Shown here in pieces: positions 46,781 through 58,210 of a DNA stretch of 64,000 nucleotides. This DNA comes from Phyto melanocephala (Eukaryota > Arthropoda > Insecta > Diptera > Rhinophoridae), in NCBI GenBank assembly GCA_941918925.1, contig OW799236.1, forward strand, positions 13,243,474 through 13,307,473, given 5' to 3'. The translations under genes were made by a program, and so were the position numbers. Numbering within the stretch: position 1 is the first letter of the stretch; every line of letters begins with the position of its first letter. Under the pieces are notes generated by a model. The model did not search any database, was not told the DNA's origin, and was given only the letters and a program-made list of their open reading frames with translations.

Positions 46781-48829
46781 TCAAAAAACAAAACTAAATT
46801 AAAGATAAGCTTTCTTTAAATCAAAATTGATTTTACCCGTATTTAGCTATTATTTAAAGAAGTATCTTCACTAAAATAGAACAGTATTGTTAAAGGCCTG
46901 GTATTTATGCAGTAGACCCGTAATTTGTTCTACTTCTCTCCTGCATTTGGAAATATATTTCTATACAAATATTCACTTGCACACATCAACAATATTTTTA
47001 TGTATTTATGTGTTTATGTGAGGGTGTTAAACAAAGTGTTTTATTACCTTTGCATATAACCACACACGTGTACATACATATATGCAAATCTTTGCACAAA
47101 CATAAGCAAATATATGCCCACTCAAGGGAAAATACAAAATACAATACAGTGCAACAGGAAGCGGAAATCCAGAGATAAACAAACATATAAAATACACAAA
47201 AAGAACACATTATCACACAAGCAGGTAAAAAGCAGATTTAAGTTCATACACGCACACACACACACACTTTGTTATACCCTTTCTTTGCTACCATTTTTAT
47301 TAGAGATTTTATGATAAAAATTTCTCAGCAAATCTTTTACAATGTTGCATTAAATTATTGTTGTTGTTGTCGCGCTAGCTCAACACATTGTGACTGTGGT
47401 GTATTAATGTATTCGATAGAATGTTACGTACATTCTAAATACTTTTTCTTGTTGATTTCGAGTCAGTTATTAGTACAAAAGTTAAATTTATACTCACATG
47501 GTTTAGCTTAGACGTGTTACAGTGCGTTTGCATTACTGATGTTGCTACTACTGAGCTAAGTTAAGGATAAACAAATCATTAAAAATCTGCTGGTAAAACT
47601 GTTGCACGTACGTACATATATTTTGTTTCTTATCTTTGACATTTTCCACAATGTTTTCCAGAACATAACTCTTCGACAACAACAACAACGACAGTACCAA
47701 CAACTCGATGAGGCCATAAAAAGCTTTGTAGGCTAAGCAAAGTATCAAATTTAAATTTTTTTTTAAATGTGTTATTTTTTATAAACAATTACCAAAGGTA
47801 GGCAACATATTATTCGGGTTTCATTTTATCAATGTCAATAGAAAGAACATTTTTTAAGAATATTTTATCGTGTTCTTTGACAGGCATAATTTTTATTACT
47901 AAATCTTTTAAAGGACATAAAAAAGCTGCATGGCCTGATTAAAAACTCCGTATAAGTCATTAAATAAAACATTAAATTTGATGGGTTACAATCGGCTTAC
48001 TTCTACACAACCACACACCGCCACTGACAACCAGATATCAGTAATTCACATTATAAGCGCCATCGCAACTACATTATAAGCATCATTACAACTTCATTCA
48101 ATAAATATTTAATATATAAATAGCATGGCTCATTATGAATCTATAAACGTAATAAGTTTGAAAATAACTGTATCTGTATATTAAATATTTTTTTTTGGGA
48201 AAATGTTGTTTTAGAATTTTTGTCTCTCTGTCTTTCTTTATTTTCCTTATATGAATTCTTAAATTAACACAAAGAATAAAATTTTTGTGAGATATTAATA
48301 AAACTGTTGTTATTTATTAGTTCTTGGTTTGGTAAAAAAAAAAACTTTTGCAAACCTGCAACAAACACATTTTTTCAACTTACGTATCTATCAAAGCAAC
48401 AAATATATCAAATTATTACTAATCTTTTAAAAATTTTTTTTCTGTAGTATTTTTGCTCAACCCATTTGTTAAATTCTAGTATTTTTGTTTATATATTTGT
48501 CTTCGCCTTCACTGTATATAATCTAATAGACTTGTTAAGAAAATATTGTTTTTTCTGTTTCTCTATGTATCTTTCATTCTTAACAAAAAACATAAGACAA
48601 CATTATTTTAAAACTACATAGTTTGTATATTTTATTTTTTACTTTTTATAATAAAAAAATACTGTTACAATGTAGTCTATCAGTCTTATTGTATAATTTT
48701 AGAATTTAAAATCATGTTTCTATTGTAGTTTGTGAATTTGTGGTACACTAGTACACTCAAGTTATTTTTTTGTTCCAATTTTTTTATTTTAAATTAATAT
48801 TGTTTTATTTATACTTTTGCTTTAGTCAA
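46781..48829. other. AT-rich spacer
   Basis: Short (AC)n near 47253-47265 and (TTG)n near 47360-47372. No gene seen. Confidence 0.45.
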
Positions 48830-48832
48830 TAC

Positions 48833-49173
48833 ATGTGACGTTCTACGAGAAAAGGGACCTAGTGAGTCTAAAAACGTGCTTGGACCTAAGAGTAGATTCT
48901 GGTACCTTAAAATATGAATAGAATATGATGAAATGAGTTAGGTTTCTGATAAAAATTTATTTACCCCATAAAAGCGTACAATACGAATATGGGAAAATCA
49001 ATAAAATGAGAAAAACATTAAATTTTTTTAGGCATAACGTCACCAAAGTCGAACTAAGTCACACCTCTCAACTGAAGGTGTGTTCACAGTGATAATGCGT
49101 TATTAAACTTTAAATGCGTTTTTCTCGAAACTTTATGTTCACACTAGGTCCCTTTTCTCGGAGAAGATCACAT
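48833..49173. mobile_element. MITE with ~30-bp inverted ends
   Basis: ATGTGACGTTCTACGAGAAA then AGGGACCTAGTG at the left; the inverse with three changes at the right (CACTAGGTCCCTTTTCTCGG...). TAC flanks both ends (48830-48832 and 49174-49176), a possible 3-bp duplication as made by PIF/Harbinger elements. About 340 bp, non-coding; a small internal hairpin (CACCTCTCAACTGAAGGTG) sits near 49063. Confidence 0.6.
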
Positions 49174-49390
49174 TACTAATTTAGTCTAGATTAAGAAAAG
49201 AATATAAAATTAATTTAAAATAATTTCTTTAAAAAAAAATAATAATAAAAATAAAAATAAAGTTGCCAGAGGACAGCCAGAAAAAGAACACAAAATTATT
49301 CAACAAAAATACTTAAATTTTCGATGTCAAAACCTTATTATCTAACATCAGGTCATTATATCTAAAATCATTAACATTTCTTAACACATA

Positions 49391-49771
49391 GTGTTTTGCC
49401 CTCGTAACTTGCGTTGGAATCTCAATACCAACTTACCGTCATATCAAAGTCGTTTATTACTCATTGCGTTCCAAATGTTACAAAACCTAAGAACTTTTTC
49501 CATTATTGCATTTGTCCTGAATTTAAGTCAAGTTAAAATTGATTCTACATTTCTTCAACGTAAAATATGCATCAATATTCCTAACAGATAGCTCAGATCT
49601 TATGAACCGTTATATGTACCATTTCATAGATCAAACTACATTAACTTTGACCCAATTAGAAAAACTAGTGCTGAGGTAAATAAGTTCTATGTTCACACTG
49701 ACTTTTCTGAAAATGTTGCTGTAGCTAGAGGAAATCTGATAAGGTTTCAGAATTCAAATGTTTATATCTAA
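49391..49771 (+). pseudogene. LINE ORF2 C-terminal fragment
   Basis: One frame, interrupted only by TAG at 49589-49591, continues to TAA at 49769-49771. It reads YQSRLLLIAFQMLQNLRTFS, IDSTFLQRKICINIPNR, then after the stop LRSYEPLYVPFHRSNY, DPIRKTSAEVNKF and FYVHTDFS. The 'R.Lr....l.vp.hRtNY...p..r......N' arrangement is common at the C-terminus of many insect non-LTR ORF2 proteins. 5' truncated, with no reverse transcriptase motifs. A relatively young or slowly decaying fragment because the frame is nearly intact. Confidence 0.55.
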
Positions 49772-50277
49772 TGATAATTTTGTCTTTCTTTGTTCATGTT
49801 ATTGTTGACTTTGAAAAAAATACTGCTCAACTGTAAATTTTTATGTTGATTTAATTAAATAACTAAAAATAAAATAAAAAATGGTCAATAATAATCGGGT
49901 TTCTTATAAGCTAATTACAATTAAAATCTCTTATTTTCAATGTTGCTATTGTAAACGAAATTAAAGTCAGCTTTAAGTTAAATCAGCGAAGGTGATACAT
50001 AAAATATTGACAGCTTTTAAAATGGACTGGTGTTTCAAGCCATTTAATTGTTTGCCAAAACACTAGTTTTTAAAATACCACTGTTTTTAGTGGTTTTAAC
50101 TTCCTAAAAGCGCTTCAGTTTGTATTGAATTAAACTAAGTTAAAATGCATTTCCTTCCATAGTGTACATTCTTATTCGCTTTAAGTTATTTTTTAAAAAA
50201 AGCAAAATTTATAGTTTTTAAAATGTATTATATTTTTCAATCTGAGCACGGCCCATGATTTTTAACTTCCAATATAT

Positions 50278-50613
50278 TGTTACGTTTATACCTTTCATAA
50301 ACGTTGGATTATTTCCTTTAAATAAGCCTTGAGTTCTTTTATTGAAATTAAAAACAGTTGAAATTCGTTATAAAACTTAGAGCACTTTATTTATTTAAAT
50401 ACACTCCGATATTGTTTTATAGCACTTTACTTATTTCACTTATCGTTATACACTTTTATTATCAAACTCACTTTAATACGCACTTTACAAGCTCTACTGT
50501 TATACTGATCATGTTAGCTGTGTTGTTCGGCTATTTATAGTAACATAGTGGTGTTCGGTAACATTCGACAAAGTTCTCGTATGTACATTATAGTACATTA
50601 GAAAACCGTTACA
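50278..50613 (-). mobile_element. Solo LTR of an LTR retrotransposon
   Basis: On the minus strand the 336-bp unit starts TGTAACGG and ends CGTAACA (TG...CA, with short inverted ends TGTAACG/TGTTACG). It has TATAAATA, a TCAGTA initiator 33 bp downstream and AATAAA about 165 bp further on: the order expected of U3-R-U5. No gag/pol and no clear primer-binding site adjoin it, and no matching target duplication was found, so this is a solo or partly deleted LTR. Confidence 0.5.
50503..50539 (-). promoter_or_regulatory. TATA box plus initiator in the solo LTR
   Basis: TATAAATA (minus strand, 50532-50539) precedes TCAGTA (50503-50508), with the predicted start A at 50506. The spacing of 33 bp is close to the usual 30-31. 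Confidence 0.45.
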
Positions 50614-52257
50614 TTTAAATTAAGACGTTAAGTAATATGCAGGAATAATAGAAGTACCTAAAAGTATGCTACACATAATAAAAAACATAACGTTCGAACA
50701 GCCAGCGAAATAAACTAAAATAATATAAAACTACAGTAACTTAAACTACTACAACTAAAATAAATTATAATGTAAATCAAGCTATTTAAAAATAAATCTG
50801 TAACAATATAAATAAAAATTCCTTATAAGCTTATTTCTGATTAGTTTTGTTTCTGCTACTTGTTGTGTACGTATTGAAAAAATATGACTAATTTTTATTT
50901 GCATATTTTTTTTTGGTTAATTGCAAAATTTTGATACAATAAATGTTCATTTAGTACAATTTGACTATTAATATGGTACAATATTTAAATGTTCATATTC
51001 CTTAATGTTTGACCCTTTTTAACACTGTACGTATGAGTGATCTTTATTACGTAGACAAGTAAAACATCGCTTATACGTGCTGGTAGCAACTGTTTACAAA
51101 AATTTGATTTTTTAACATTAATTTAAAAGTGTCACAACTCTTATTCGTCAGGCTAAACTGTTAAAAAAAATGTTGATGCTGGTCAATAGTTTTCAAGTTA
51201 GAGACAATTTTTATATTGAGCATGATTGAAAAATTAAGATTTTTTTTATATTTTCAATGTTGGAAAAATATTCCAGTTATTTTCCATACTGAACATATAT
51301 TCATCAGGTAATGTCAGATCGAAGAGATTTTTTTTATTTATATTTTTTATGTACGAAGTTTGACATTTGAAATAATAGAGAGAAGAGAGAGAATTGTTTT
51401 TTATGTTTGGACTTTGACAGCTGATATTTAAAAGAAAAAAAAAAATAATCAGCTGAAGAAACAAGACTATCTAATGAATAAATGTGCCTTGTTGAATACT
51501 TTTCATACTTGTATACTTGTGTTTATAATTTTAGATTTTTTTATTTCCTGATATAGAGAGTTTTTGCAAATTTATCTGCAAAAAATATTCAATTATTTTG
51601 CTTTGAATTTGACGCTTTTAACAAAGCACACACATCAAAAAAAATTTTTTTGCAAAACTAAGTCTTAAATAGCTGACTTATTATATTTCTTCGTTGAATA
51701 TTGCAATATGTATTTTTTCTTTACAACTATTTTAAAAATACACATACTAAAAAGGAATATGTGTGGGTGTCTAAAAACATCACTTTAATGCATCAAATGT
51801 ATTGTATGTGAACAAAAATTGAAATGCTTGTCGTAGAGAAGGACGCAACGAAGCAAGAGACTAATAGAAATATATTTTGGGGGAAATAATTACTTTTTTA
51901 TGCTGACAATATTTCAGTGAATATTTTTGGGACACACAGAGAACTGATAGAAAATAGGAGAATTTGTAAAAAACTAAATTCTATGGAAAATTTTTTTAAA
52001 ATTGAGATAAAGAGAGTAACAGAAAGTGCTCTTAAATTAAAGATTTCATGAAAAATTTTAAAAGGTTAAATAATATTTCTCACCAATAGAGTAATAGTTT
52101 TTTAATTCTATTAAAAAAACTATTAAGTGAATTGCACAGTTGTTTGTGTTGTTTTGTTTATTAAAACTAATCTTCCAAACTATTTTATTTATAATTAAGA
52201 CGAACAAGGGCTATATATTTTCTTTGGAGAGCTAGAGTGCAACCCTCTTACAAAATG
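50614..52257. other. AT-rich spacer
   Basis: No gene recognised. Confidence 0.4.
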
Positions 52258-52665
52258 AATATGTTACATGACTTTTTCAAAGGAAATTTAATCATTATAG
52301 ATTATGAACTATGCTCGAGTCATTAAAAAAACTTTAACATCAAACAAATAAACGTTAGTCTGCTATATTCAATCATACCGAATTATTAACCCTTCACATG
52401 TTTAATAGCATAATATAATGACCATAACTGACAATTATATGGTGCGACTGTGACCAAACTGAATATGTAACTTAAAAAAGGAAATTTAATCATTAAAGAT
52501 TATAAACTACATTCGCCTTATTAAAAAAAACTTATGTATAGGACTAAAGAAAAACAAGTAAGAATGCTATATTCAGATATGTTCAATCTTATATACCCTT
52601 CATATATTTTTAAGCATAATGTTATGACCAAATTAATGATGCAACTGTGACAAAAACTTACTTGG
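52258..52665 (-). repeat. ~200-bp tandem duplication containing Helentron 3' ends
   Basis: GGAAATTTAATCATTA followed by AGATTAT and, about 100 bp on, an inverted Helentron 3' end (GTTAGTCTGCTATATTCAAT / CAAGTAAGAATGCTATATTC, then AACCCTTCACATG / TACCCTTCATAT) and GCATAAT.T.ATGACC occur twice in the same order. Confidence 0.5.
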
Positions 52666-53223
52666 AAAATCGTTAATTTTAACTTTTTGTTGAAAAAGTT
52701 TTTTAAAAAAATTTCGCTTCCTAAAACCTTTATTGGCAATCAATTTATTGAACTGAGATCTTTCGCAAATATTACCAATGGTTCATATTTAATATTCATA
52801 TGTTTCAAGCAGTTCCATAGGGGGTGAAAAATCTGACTTAGTTTGGGTAAAAAATATAAGCAATCATGTTCTTTTGCTCATATTTCAACACGCAACATGC
52901 CTACATAACTGACTTTCAACAGAAAAATTTTTCAAGACATGATTAATTAATTGATATGATATAAGTTTCCAAAGTATATGTGGGCGTCTCAAAAAGTTGA
53001 TTTTAACATACACACGGACAGATAGACATTTGGACAGACAGACAGATGGACTTAGCTAAATAAAGTTCTCTACCTATAAGAAAAATAAATATTGAAGATA
53101 TACAAACGAGGTGTATCTTTATGTACCACATGGCATCAGAATCTTAATTTACTTAAAAAGTGAATTTAGCAGGCTTGCATATTAAGCCGACATCATTTCA
53201 TACACTTTTGTTAAAGGTATAAT
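52546..53223 (-). mobile_element. Old Helentron/DINE-type element
   Basis: Minus strand: the 5' end near 53223 reads TTATACCTTTAACAAAAGTG. The GTCY tract appears on plus as GACAGACAGACAGATGGAC near 53033-53052. The 3' end is TATATGAAGGGTATATAAG...CATTCTTACTTGT at 52600-52546. The core is diverged and the 3' hairpin is poorly kept, so it is older than copies A, B, D and E. Confidence 0.6.
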
Positions 53224-53399
53224 AAAAATATTTATTACGTGTTTGTGATAACCAGCTATTGTTATAGACAATATAATATGATAGTCATAGTCATGTTGTC
53301 GCCATTATTTTCTCTGCATAAGTTTGAGGTGGATTTTTCAAAAATTAAATACTAAGTTAATACCTTCAATCTTTGTTATTTTTATCAATTGTTGTTTAA

Positions 53400-53910
53400 T
53401 TAATTAAGCTTGAGATCAGTTTTTTATAAAAATGATTTTATTTCTTTCCTTACTTATTAAGCTTGAGATCAGTTTTTTATAAAACTGGTTTTATTTTTTA
53501 TTTTATTTTACTAAAATCATTTTTTTTTAGAAGCTGATATCAAGTTTAATAAAAAGCAACTATTGATATTTTAGAAATAGTTTAGAAGTTTTCATTAAAA
53601 AGTTTCAAACAAATACTAGCCATCAATGTTGTTGGGTTTGCTTTAAGCAAATTTAAACGAAAAATCCTATATAAAAATAGCAATTATTTTTTATAATTTT
53701 ATTTTATTTTACTTAAATTATTTTCCTTAAAAGCTGATCTCAAGCTTAATAAAAAAAACAACTGTTCATATTATAAAAATAGTTTAGAAGTTTTCATTAA
53801 AAAATTTCAAACGAATAGTAGCCATCAATATAAATAAAAGTAAAATAGTTCGTTGGGTTTGCTTTAAGCAAATTTTAACGAAAAATCCTTTATAAAAATA
53901 GCAATAACAT
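53400..53910. repeat. Local tandem and inverted duplication
   Basis: TTAAGCTTGAGATCAGTTTT appears twice in direct orientation (about 53405 and 53457). Its inverse occurs at about 53531 (diverged) and 53729. The block AGTTTAGAAGTTTTCATTAA...GGGTTTGCTTTAAGCAAATT is present twice (53578-53690 and 53785-53905). Confidence 0.6.
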
Positions 53911-54619
53911 GATAAAAACGGAAATTTAAAAACTACAACAAAAAACATATATTTTTATATTCTCAAATAAACTGTTGCCAATGAGGTTTTTTCTTGCCAA
54001 ATACTATTTACCATATATTTAAGTATGTGTGTAACTATTTATCATTATATTTCTACACATGTGTATGTGTGTATATTGTATTGTGTATTTGAAGAATTTA
54101 TAAATTTGTGTGTGCAGTTTTTAAAGTCCTTGTACACAAGTTGAAATGTAGGTTAATAAGGAAAAAAATCTATAAAAGAAATACAAAATGATAATGTACA
54201 TTATTCTTTGAATATTATTATTTCTCAATTTGCTTTTTTTTTTCTTTTTTTTCTTTTTTTTTATAATAAATAGAGAAAGCAAAAGAATTTTATTTAAAAA
54301 TTTTGTTAAAAGTTCTAATCGGTTTTTCTCTAGTTTTTAAGTAGTTGCAATGTTGTTTTTTCTTTGTTCATGTATATACATATTTAAGTATGTGTGTATG
54401 TATGCGTTTCTAATATAATTTTATTTTGATGTTAATATTAAAAGTTCACTTTTTTAAGAAGTATAACTAAGAATTAAAGTTTGTTGAAGGAAAATCTTAT
54501 TATTAAAAAAAACTTACAAGTATTTTTAAATTTATAAGAGTTTGTTTTTATATAAAAATTTAATATCGAAAAAAGAAGGAAAAGAAAATAGGTTCATGAA
54601 ATAAAACTTATTAAAAATG
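53911..54619. other. AT-rich spacer with a pyrimidine tract
   Basis: A T-rich/CT tract at 54230-54262. No gene recognised. Confidence 0.4.
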
Positions 54620-56010
54620 CAGTTTGAACCAACAATGATTAAATAAAGATTACGCCATCACGCAGCCATAAAAAAATATTTCTGCGCATGTAGGAATTCT
54701 GACGTCACTCAAGCTGTGTTCTCATTGGCTAATAAAATTCAGCTTTATAACTAATTATGTTTGTGTAAAAACATGACAGTGGGACAAATTGTTATTTTCC
54801 TAACTAAATGTTTTAAAAGCAAACAGATTCTTTATATATACATAAATATTTTCATTATTCATTATATTTTCATTTATTACAATATTTCACTATTTCATTT
54901 TGTTATTTTATCAAATTGTTTTTTTCGATTATAAGTATTTTCAGCGATTTCGACATTAAGTTTCCTAATTCTAAAATAAATTCACGTATTCACTGGCTTC
55001 AATTTTTTTGGCTTCCAACAAATGCATTTGTAAATATCCGCTTGAAAGTAATAATCTGTTACCATTTAATTTAAAAAATATGGTGCAAGTTTGGAGATCA
55101 GTCGTCCTTGGAGCATTTTCCGCGACCAATTTTTCTTCGAAACTATTTGGAATATGATTTTACTTTTCAAATTCACATAGTCCTTCATATACATTTGCAA
55201 CTTCAGTTTCATTAGCAGGTTTCGTTTCACTTTCAATAGCACTAGTGTATAAAGACGGAACTGCATTGGATTTTAAAATTTTTTCACGCCGTTTGCTAAA
55301 TTCTATTCATAATGCCTTAGTAATGTACTGCAAGAATTAATTTTGTTTTAACTTACCCATTTCAAATTTCAAGTTTCTTTCAAGATCTTCTTGCTTGAAA
55401 TGTAAAGCACAAATTTTCTCTTTATTCATATTTACAGGCTTCACTCGTTTGCAACATATTACCCATAACTTCCTTCGAAATTCATCTTTTGGAAAATTGT
55501 AAAATGATACAGCTTTTTAAAAATACAAACGTTTTATTAAAAATGCGCAATTTATTAGGTTTTAATATAATTTCTAATTTGTTTTTTTGCTGTTACTTTG
55601 CTTGCATTTGCCCACTGCACATTTCATATTTGCTGTCTTTCTTATCTTTTCACTTTATTTTGTTTTCTGTTTTTATTAGTTTTGCAGCGTTTAAATAACC
55701 AAATTTAAACACTTTTTATATAATTTTAATAATTTTAATAATTTTAATATTATTTTTATGTATTTATTATAAAATATGACACGAAATTTGTTGTTTATTA
55801 AGCACCGATGTAGTACTTTTTTTTAGAACTCTCTGAGTAAATTAATTACAGGGCTGCCAACTATTACAAAATACTTACATTTTTTGTAAGAAATTATAAA
55901 TTTCACATATGATACAGACTTGGTAACCTTTGCGAGGGGATTACTACGTCATCTAACTGTGAATCACGCGCAAGGCGTAATCTTTATTTAATCATTCTTG
56001 GTTTGAACAG
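54620..56010 (-). mobile_element. Inverted-repeat transposon with THAP domain (P-element-like)
   Basis: The ends are about 38-bp inverted repeats: CAGTTTGAACCAACAATGAT then TAAATAAAGATTACGCC at the left; CTGTTCAAACCAAGAATGAT then TAAATAAAGATTACGCC (inverse) at the right. ACGTCA.TC.A.CTGTG occurs subterminally at both ends in direct orientation. The element is 1.39 kb and encodes, on minus, a THAP remnant. An 8-bp target duplication, as made by P elements, is not evident. Confidence 0.65.
55150..55500 (-). pseudogene. THAP-domain protein fragment of a P-like element
   Basis: Minus strand, first piece (about 55500-55370): FYNFPKDEFRRKLWVICCKR, then NMNKEKICALHFKQEDLERN. This fits the C-terminal two-thirds of a THAP zinc finger (FP.d...r..W ... 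iC..HF...d). The N-terminal C..C pair is not visible in the adjoining frame. After a short gap beginning GTAAGT, probably an intron, a second piece (about 55300-55160) reads KRREKILKSNAVPSLYTSAI; AVPSL is the AVPTIF-type motif that closes THAP domains. A stop follows and no RNase H-like transposase core is present. THAP domains give P transposase its DNA-binding specificity; here only that part survives. Confidence 0.65.
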
Positions 56011-56203
56011 GGTTTTGAAGTAGTTTTAAAATTATTTCTTATAAGTAAAAAATTGTTTTAGTTGATCTTATTATTATGGTTGTTTTTTTTTTTTATTATT
56101 TCGGCTTGAGGTCATTTTTTGAAAATTATTTATAAATAAATTGAAAAAATATATGTATGAATATTCTTGCTTTTAATTTGTTTATTTTCAATATTTGTTT
56201 TTT

Positions 56204-56240
56204 CCCAATATTTCGATCAAACTTCGTTGATCATTTTCAG
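56204..56240 (-). ncRNA. Possible degenerate hammerhead-ribozyme core of a Penelope-like element
   Basis: Minus strand: CTGAAAA, then a stem GATCAA/TTTGATC closed by a short loop, then GAAA and ATATTGGG. This follows the order CUGANGA - stem II - GAAA of a hammerhead core, with one core base changed (G to A in CUGANGA). Hammerhead motifs are known from Penelope-like elements, and a Penelope GIY-YIG fragment lies about 1 kb upstream on the same strand. The third strand of the junction was not resolved. Confidence 0.35.
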
Positions 56241-57234
56241 GGGATCTGAAATATACAGTCATTATATAAGAACGCATAAAATATTAAACACAAAAAATAT
56301 AAAGAAATTATAATTACAGTTATTTTTGAACACAAAAGTTAAAGTCAGTTCCCTGTAGGAAGCCTGGGGTCAAGTGTCCCCAAGTCACCACTTTTGTCAA
56401 CTATTTTAGTGACATTGTCAACAAAGCATTTACACTTTCTTATTGCCACCGTAAATAAAAGTGAATCGACTTCGTGCAGTGACTGCAACAATATGCTTTT
56501 TGTTTGTTTTTTTTTTTGCAGTATCGTTTTGTAGTGAAAAAGAAAGTGAGTGTAAAATTATAGAAAGACGCAATAAAAAATCTAAAAATCTAAAAATTTA
56601 AATAATTTGTAAAATTAAATTTGAAAGGTAAGTATACAATTATAAAAAGGCGTATTGATGTACAAGGTGTCCTTCCAAAATTTTTTTCCTTGCTACATTT
56701 GTTATTTGTAAAAAATATACCCATCAAAATTTGTTAATACCTATTTGTGAGAAAAGATAAAATTGTGTAATTTTTTTAATAGTAAAATATTCTTGTTCAA
56801 AAAGAATTATCGTATTTTAAATTAAATAAAATTGTGCAAAATATATTTCTATTAGTCTACATATGCCTCCAAAAGAACTAACGAGTCAGTAGTTCTAGTG
56901 TCTTTAGTAAGTATCTGCTTCCAGTGTCTACATACCCAAGGACACTAGTAAGTTAACAGTAATTATAGTACTAGTGCATTCTCAATAACACGCACAAGTT
57001 AAATGTCTATAGCACACAACATTGTAAAAGGTATAGTCAGTCAGTAGTACTGGTGACAATATCAGTAGTGAGTCAGTACTGATTTACTATTGACATTTTT
57101 TTTACTATTAAAAGCTTATGCTTTTGGTTTTGCTCTATGTGTGTTTATTGTATGTCTATATATGTGTGCATATCCCCCCATATCACTCTTATAATTTAGT
57201 CTCTTACTGTTTGTTTGGTAAATCTGTTATAAGT
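56241..57234. other. Unassigned spacer
   Basis: AT-rich. 56870-57095 has many AGTAGT/CAGTACT/ACTAGT words without a clear unit. Possibly part of the Penelope 3' region, not demonstrable. Confidence 0.35.
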
Positions 57235-57520
57235 AACATCTTAAGTAATTATCTCTTCTTGTAATTCTCCTCTCTTGACAATATTTGTATATTATTAAAC
57301 TTTGGTCTATGTCCAGTTACCGCATAGTTGGATGCAAATACAGTTTTTTGTGAAAGCGATTTTTGTGTTGATTTAACGTCAGATTTATGTGATGCCATCC
57401 TTGTCCTAAGTTTTGTTTTTGTAGTACACACATATACTTTTTTGCATACTTATATTGGACCCGTCTCCATCCCAGTTTACTTTGTAAACAATATAAGATT
57501 TTTCTTTGTTCTCTAATTTT
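57235..57520 (-). pseudogene. GIY-YIG endonuclease domain of a Penelope-like retroelement
   Basis: Minus strand, two frames. Upstream piece (about 57515-57470): KSYIVYKVNWDGDGSN, the 'nIVYkI.C..C...YvG' lead-in with its Cys residues changed. Downstream piece (57431-57249): MCTTKTKLRTRMASHKSDVK, then VFASNYAVTGHRPKFNNI and QILSREENYKKR. The order 'T...L..Ri..H......a...H....gH.f....v.il..e.n...R' is that of Penelope GIY-YIG nucleases, which nick target DNA for reverse transcription. The stop after KKR leads into a short frame with LLKMLLI, as in relatives. The reverse transcriptase is absent. Frameshift and lost residues indicate a dead copy. Confidence 0.7.
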
Positions 57521-58210
57521 GAATTCATATTGTTAAAAAATCTATAATTCGTATACCCAGTTTAAAAAGCCAATTTATTATTTTCTCTGTTAAAAGTTAG
57601 ATTGTTTTAGTCTTTTCGTGAATTCTGATTCTTTTTTAATATGTTTCTGATTTTGTCTATATTCGCGATATGAAACTTTTAAAAATATAATTAATCTAAC
57701 TTAATTTTTAATATTAATTTATTTGTTTCTGGTTTGTTTCATTTTATTATAAATGAATTTTTTAAGAGATAAAATTTTGTCAATTCGTTATAGTGCAGAA
57801 TGAACTAAAAAATTAAGTTTTATTTTGCGACAACAGCTTTGCCAAACCAACCAGAAAAAAATCATCATTTCCATTTACGTGTTCAAAAAAATATCCCAGC
57901 AAAAACATATTGCACTCACTCAATGGAAATAATACTTTTTATGAATTCTTATTCATAAGAGCAAAAGGAGACATTAAGAATGCCTTGTCCAAATACAAAA
58001 TAGTTAGCCTTTAGTGATGTGCAAATGCAAGAAAAAAATCTTGAAGAACTCATCTAAACAGACATTATTAAATCATGAAACATGGATTTATTTTCATCAA
58101 CTGAGCATGCGTCCCCTGCACTTATTACAAGGAAGTGAATTTCGTTAAAATATTCATATAAGTACATGCTCTACAATGGCACGTTAATGTAAAAATCCTG
58201 CATGTTTCAT
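57521..58210. other. AT-rich spacer
   Basis: No gene recognised. Confidence 0.4.
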
